Below the pieces are notes generated by a model, which was not told the origin of the DNA, made no database searches, and saw only the letters and a list, made by a program, of their open reading frames with translations. Source: an uncultured Collinsella sp. (lineage in GTDB: Bacteria > Actinomycetota > Coriobacteriia > Coriobacteriales > Coriobacteriaceae). From it: DNA of 41,642 nucleotides. Position 1 is the stretch's first letter. Every line of letters begins with the position of its first letter. Shown in pieces: positions 39,024 through 41,642 of the stretch. The stretch spans positions 1-41,642 of the forward strand of contig UQMU01000022.1 in NCBI GenBank assembly GCA_900542305.1, read 5' to 3'. The translations under genes were made by a program, and so were the position numbers.

Positions 39024-39449
39024 TTACTCAGCAGCCTCGGTGGTCTCGGCCTCGGCAGCAGCCTCCTCGACGGGAGCCTCTGCGGGAGCCTCGGCGGCCT
39101 GCTTGGCAGCCTCCTCGGCAAACTTAGCGGCACGCTTAGCCTTCTCGGCAGCCTTAGCCTCAGCGGCGGCCTTGCGAGCGGCCTCGGCCTCAGCAGCCTT
39201 GGCGGCCTTGGCAGCCTTGGCCTCCTCGGCCTTCTTGAGCTGGGCGGCAGCGGCGCCACCGAACTTGTCGGCGAAGCGCTGGACGCGTCCACCGGTGTCG
39301 ACGAACTTCTGCTGGCCGGTGTAGAACGGGTGGCACTCGTTGCAAAGCTCGACCTTCATCTCGGACACGGTAGCGTGCGTCTTGAAGGTGTTGCCGCAGG
39401 AGCACGTCACCGTGCACTCGACATACTGGGGATGGATACCCTGCTTCAT
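39024..39449 (-). CDS. rpmE: Ribosomal protein bL31 with long Ala/Lys/Glu-rich C-terminal tail
   Basis: 141 aa, about twice the usual 65-80. Residues 1-65 are normal bL31 of the zinc-binding (C+) type, with C16, C18, C36 and C39 (CSCG, CNECH), the HPFYTGQQKFVDTGGRV signature and RVQRFADKFG. Residues 66-141 consist almost only of Ala, Glu and Lys, with short repeats such as AEEAKAAKAAKAAE; they should form a long charged helix and end acidic. The frame and codon use are continuous with the body. The 5' leader has two hairpins typical of an autoregulated ribosomal gene. Confidence 0.94.
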   Translation of the reverse strand: MKQGIHPQYVECTVTCSCGNTFKTHATVSEMKVELCNECHPFYTGQQKFVDTGGRVQRFADKFGGAAAAQLKKAEEAKAAKAAKAAEAEAARKAAAEAKAAEKAKRAAKFAEEAAKQAAEAPAEAPVEEAAAEAETTEAAE

Positions 39450-39533
39450 GGTAGGACTCCTTATTGGTCAGGCGCTGGTTACCGATCAGCGCATAAGGCG
39501 TCTTGGTTTCCGACCAAGACAACAAACTCGGCT
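39450..39533 (-). promoter_or_regulatory. Candidate bL31 autoregulatory leader RNA
   Basis: Two hairpins precede the rpmE ATG in the transcript: GTCTTGGT-CGGAA-ACCAAGAC (39500-39520), then GCGCTG / CAGCGC (39472-39492). bL31 leaders, including one described for Coriobacteria, are known from comparative genomics; I could not compare this sequence with that model. Confidence 0.5.
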
Positions 39534-39562
39534 ATGGTACCACGGCACCGCGTGTCCCACAA
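39534..39562 (-). promoter_or_regulatory. Candidate rpmE promoter
   Basis: On the minus strand TTGTGG (39557-39562) and TACCAT (39534-39539) have a 17-bp spacer and lie about 85 bp before the start codon. Confidence 0.5.
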
Positions 39563-39600
39563 AAGGTTCACGGTCTTTTCGGCACAACACGGGCTGGCCC

Positions 39601-39699
39601 TTAAGGATCTGACGCGTATCGGAAGACCGACGCTGCCTCTGCGGCATCGTTCACGCGCCACGCCCGCAGCAGCAGGCGAGATGTCTCGATATCCCTCAT
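39601..39699 (-). pseudogene. N-terminal remnant of a GNAT acetyltransferase (RimJ/RimL-like)
   Basis: An ATG (39699) with GGAGG six bases upstream opens 32 codons: IETSRLLLRAWRVNDAAE and FRYASDP, the typical first strand and helix of RimJ/RimL-type N-acetyltransferases. A TAA stop (39601-39603) then ends the frame; beyond it the frame reads GPARVV and soon another stop, and the rpmE promoter begins. The rest of the gene, more than 100 codons, is gone. The intact ribosome-binding site suggests a deletion, not long decay. Confidence 0.7.
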
Positions 39700-39830
39700 T
39701 GGCAACCTCCGTCTCAGGGCCTCAGGAGCGATTGCACGTCTCATCGGCAATTGTGGGGGCGAGCCCAGGCACCAGCCCCCGAGAGCGGGCGCCTACATAT
39801 CTTCTCAGATGTCCGCACGAGTAATTCAAC

Positions 39831-40454
39831 TCATAAGGACTGGCTATCCCTAACCTGTGACACAATCCCAAACGCACAGAACAGAATCATCAGCCCAATC
39901 ATCGCATAAGAGGCAGCCGAACCTTCAAGCACTATTCCACAAAGAACAATCTCCGCGCCGCCAATGAGCACTGTTATCAGGCGCTCTGCCTTTTTGCTCC
40001 CGGCGCTCGCATGAAAAGGCGGCAAAGCGCACAAAATCACATATAGCCCGGGAAGGGAATACGGGATCGATAGTCCAACCCCTCCATCAACTGCAGTGTT
40101 TTGCGTAAGAATCAACTGGACCCACACGGCAGTTATCACTGAACAGGTCGTCGATAAAAGAAGGCCAGAAATATAGCACGCAAGAAAGTTCCGTCGCATT
40201 CGAACGGAGAAATCCGCGAACTCCCTTCGCCGCGTGGAAACAATAAGGTACACAGAAATTGCAATAGAACCGATCAGAGAAAGCAGCGGAACAACCAGCA
40301 ATTCAAACTTATTTCCCCATCGATCAACCACGCCCCCACTCCAATGAGCTGGAATTGTATCGGGGAGGGCCGACCAAGCCGCCCATAGGATGAGAAATGG
40401 AAGAATAGAGAGGATGAAGGATGATAACACTGCAGTATTTTTTGAGACTCTCAT
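39831..40454 (-). CDS. DUF1648 (SdpI-like) membrane protein
   Basis: A 207-aa membrane protein. It has six hydrophobic segments and, after the first, the DUF1648 signature: LPDTIPAHWSGGVVDRWGNK. In Bacillus, SdpI-type proteins containing this domain protect against the SdpC toxin, but most DUF1648 proteins have no known role. Base composition is clearly lower in GC than the neighbouring genes, pointing to recent acquisition. GGAG precedes the ATG by about six bases. No toxin-like partner is seen next to it. Confidence 0.85.
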   Translation of the reverse strand: MRVSKNTAVLSSFILSILPFLILWAAWSALPDTIPAHWSGGVVDRWGNKFELLVVPLLSLIGSIAISVYLIVSTRRREFADFSVRMRRNFLACYISGLLLSTTCSVITAVWVQLILTQNTAVDGGVGLSIPYSLPGLYVILCALPPFHASAGSKKAERLITVLIGGAEIVLCGIVLEGSAASYAMIGLMILFCAFGIVSQVRDSQSL

Positions 40455-40603
40455 CGATTCCGCATCTCCTTGTGCGCCCGCATTCCACTCCGTCTTAAAA
40501 CGACTGTAAATAATAACTTGAATGCAAATTTGTTTTAATTTTTACGTGCTCAAGCCCGGAGACCCGATGTGACCAAACCCGCAATTTCGACGTTAACAAA
40601 CGC

Positions 40604-40800
40604 ATGCGCGGGCTCTGCCAGCTCGCCATCAGGCGGATCGAGGGTTTCCGCCCCAAGGCCGCCGAGGTGCTGGAAGGAACCGAGGCCGAGGCCCTGGCCT
40701 ACTCGGACTTCCCCTACGAGCACCACGTCGGGTTGCGTACCGACAACGTGCAGGAGCGCACCGACGCGAGCTCAAGTGCCGCAGCCGCGTGGTGCAAAAC
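40604..40800 (+). pseudogene. IS256-family (Mutator-type) transposase remnant
   Basis: Reading from 40604, FRPKAAEVLEG, EALAYSDFPYEHH and LRTDNVQERT match the C-terminal part of IS256-type transposases (general form: LAY-DFP-EHW--I-TTN--ER-N-E). Near 40763 a base is missing; one frame over, RELKCRSRVVQ continues the family pattern (NREIKRRTRVV). Both ends are gone. The element is dead. It marks past insertion at this site. Confidence 0.75.
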
Positions 40801-40833
40801 GCATCTCCACCGTTCCTTCGACTGAGAAAATGC

Positions 40834-40865
40834 CGCCCCCGGGGCCCGGGAGGGCCCCGGGGGCG
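40834..40865. repeat. Perfect 14-bp GC-only hairpin
   Basis: CGCCCCCGGGGCCC and its exact inverse enclose a GGGA loop directly behind the transposase remnant. It is strong enough to act as a terminator, though no T-run follows. Confidence 0.85.
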
Positions 40866-40951
40866 TTCGGCTGACTGCGGAAACGGCCTATCCGCTCAAT
40901 ACATTCGGCTGGGATCGGAAATCAACCAAACTGAATCAGGTTCAGTTGACA

Positions 40952-40998
40952 TCGTTAAATCATGACCACCCGCATAGCGGGTGGTCATGATTTAACGA
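40952..40998. repeat. Perfect 22-bp hairpin with a 3-nt loop
   Basis: Arms at 40952-40973 (TCGTTAAATCATGACCACCC...) and 40977-40998 are exactly complementary with loop ATA. Confidence 0.92.
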
Positions 40999-41017
40999 AC
41001 TGGACGTTTGACCGTAA

Positions 41018-41056
41018 GGGGAGGAGGGGACTGGCAAGGCCAGTCCCCTCCTCCCC
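41018..41056 (-). repeat. Perfect 18-bp hairpin downstream of the 141-aa gene
   Basis: GGGGAGGAGGGGACTGGC and its exact inverse enclose AAG. It lies 19 bp beyond the stop at 41076 and may end that transcript. One strand of the stem is almost purely purine. Confidence 0.88.
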
Positions 41057-41075
41057 CATGACGCTCGATTTGCAT

Positions 41076-41501
41076 TTACGACTCGATGAAAGCCGGGCCG
41101 CTGGTTACCTTGTCAAATTCGAGCACCGACGTTCCGGTGTTCAAATAAAGGCTTCCTTGGTTTCCGTCTGCGGAGGCGTAAGCCAGGTGGACAAATCCGT
41201 AATCATCTCCTGATTGGTCGGCCAACATGAAGATGTTCGGATCGCCGGTTGTCTCAAATGAACCGTCGGTCACATTTCCATTGCTGTCGACGATTTGCCA
41301 CCTGTTTTCGTCTTCCCCAAGGAAGGAGAGCTGGGTTAAGCCGGTCTCGTGGTCTCGGTACACTCCGTCTAGGCGGAACCCTTCGGAAATGCCATGTTTC
41401 AAGGTGTTCGCATCTTTTATGGATACGGCAGAGACTACGATTGCGGCTATCGCGACCAATAACGCCAGCGCAATGGGTATTTTGGCGGAGCCGGTCTTCA
41501 T
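41076..41501 (-). CDS. Membrane-anchored or secreted protein of unknown function
   Basis: A 141-aa protein. Residues 8-27 form a hydrophobic helix after a short basic start (MKTGSAKIP), a signal anchor without a clear cleavage site. The remaining 110 residues are acidic and beta-rich (LDGVYRDHETGL, FLGEDENRW, VDSNGNVTDG), probably an outward-facing domain with a repeated strand pattern. I recognise no family. GGAGG lies eight bases before the ATG at 41501; an in-frame GTG at 41510 is a possible alternative. One base separates it from the upstream gene's stop. Confidence 0.7.
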   Translation of the reverse strand: MKTGSAKIPIALALLVAIAAIVVSAVSIKDANTLKHGISEGFRLDGVYRDHETGLTQLSFLGEDENRWQIVDSNGNVTDGSFETTGDPNIFMLADQSGDDYGFVHLAYASADGNQGSLYLNTGTSVLEFDKVTSGPAFIES

Positions 41502-41502
41502 G

Positions 41503-41642
41503 TCATTCACCTCCCTCGTATGTATCGAGGTATTCCTGCTTGAGTGTTTGCGAGGACGACTTGATCTTTTCCACGAGCGTGCCGGCTTCGATGAAGTAGA
41601 ACGAGTTGGTGAGGTCTGCCAGGTCGTCGAGCAGATGGCTTG
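41503..41642 (-). CDS. C-terminal end of an unidentified gene, cut by window edge
   Basis: 46 codons are open to the window edge and end in TGA (41503-41505). The visible part, with LLDDLADLTNSFYFIEAGTL and LKQEYLDTYEGGE, is acidic and helical. Of the three frames it alone has typical codon use. It is one base from the start of the 141-aa gene, so both belong to one operon. The function cannot be inferred. Confidence 0.6.
   Translation of the reverse strand, partial: SHLLDDLADLTNSFYFIEAGTLVEKIKSSSQTLKQEYLDTYEGGE

Larger units (their letters stand above)
39450..39830. other. Intergenic region upstream of rpmE with a gene remnant
   Basis: 381 bp hold the rpmE leader (39450-39533), its promoter (39534-39562), a truncated acetyltransferase start (39601-39699) and a GC-rich hairpin GGGGGC / GCCCCC (39755-39780). 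Confidence 0.55.
40455..41075. other. Accessory intergenic region with transposase remnant and hairpins
   Basis: 621 bp without an intact gene. They hold an AT-rich upstream part (40500-40560), an IS256-type transposase remnant (40604-40800), three long perfect hairpins (40834-40865, 40952-40998, 41018-41056) and a small 7-bp palindrome AACTGAA-TCAGG-TTCAGTT (40929-40947). Confidence 0.65.

Overview
The window looks like chromosomal DNA from a high-GC actinobacterium of the class Coriobacteriia, most likely Collinsella or a close relative. This is an inference from gene content and style: GC-rich codon use, an rpmE gene with a leader like that of Coriobacteria, a prfB gene without a programmed frameshift, a two-subunit transketolase, MurNAc recycling by a phosphotransferase system, and a fermentative-anaerobe repertoire that includes a rubredoxin/flavin reductase pair. 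No search was run.

Layout. 1-1690: DEAD-box RNA helicase, cut by the window edge. 2090-5290: copper operon (CsoR-type operator, CopA fused to a CopZ-like domain, csoR). 5403-8304: zinc-ribbon membrane protein, amidohydrolase and an unknown protein. 8659-14831: glutamate synthase gltB-gltD. 15355-16611: NRAMP metal transporter. 16764-17499: flavin reductase and rubredoxin, a split form of high-molecular-weight rubredoxin. 17706-19345: TPR protein, smpB, tRNA-Glu(CTC) and tRNA-Gln(CTG). 19622-20612: a small unknown protein and an Spx/ArsC-like protein, separated by a palindrome array. 20705-25148: murR-murQ-murP-mupG for uptake and breakdown of peptidoglycan MurNAc-GlcNAc. 25353-26644: VanZ-like protein and a serine recombinase. 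26822-31220: rnr, and ftsE-ftsX with an unusual FtsE. 31725-33498: split transketolase. 33706-38682: YitT-like protein, and secA-prfB. 39024-39449: rpmE with a long Ala/Lys/Glu tail. 39601-41642: a more decayed, accessory-looking end with a GNAT remnant, a DUF1648 membrane protein, an IS256-type transposase remnant, several perfect hairpins and two coupled unknown genes.

The most unusual signal lies between the genes. The window carries several distinct families of small palindromic elements. Family A has 16-bp arms enclosing a loop of exactly 25 nt in five copies; three copies form an array with an exact 80-bp period between gltB and mntH. Family B has 22-bp arms enclosing a loop of exactly 23 nt in three copies. 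A third family forms a three-unit array with an exact 62-bp period, in which 15-bp arms alternate in orientation every 31 bp and show compensatory base changes. Other elements share a GGGACAGGTT-like core. They resemble REP/BIME elements, but their strict geometry deserves study.

Most coding capacity is housekeeping. Several genes have departures worth checking: the CopA-CopZ fusion with a candidate internal start, the Pro/Ala/Gln-rich N-terminus of FtsE, the L31 tail, and an SPT tripeptide in RF2 where SPF is usual.
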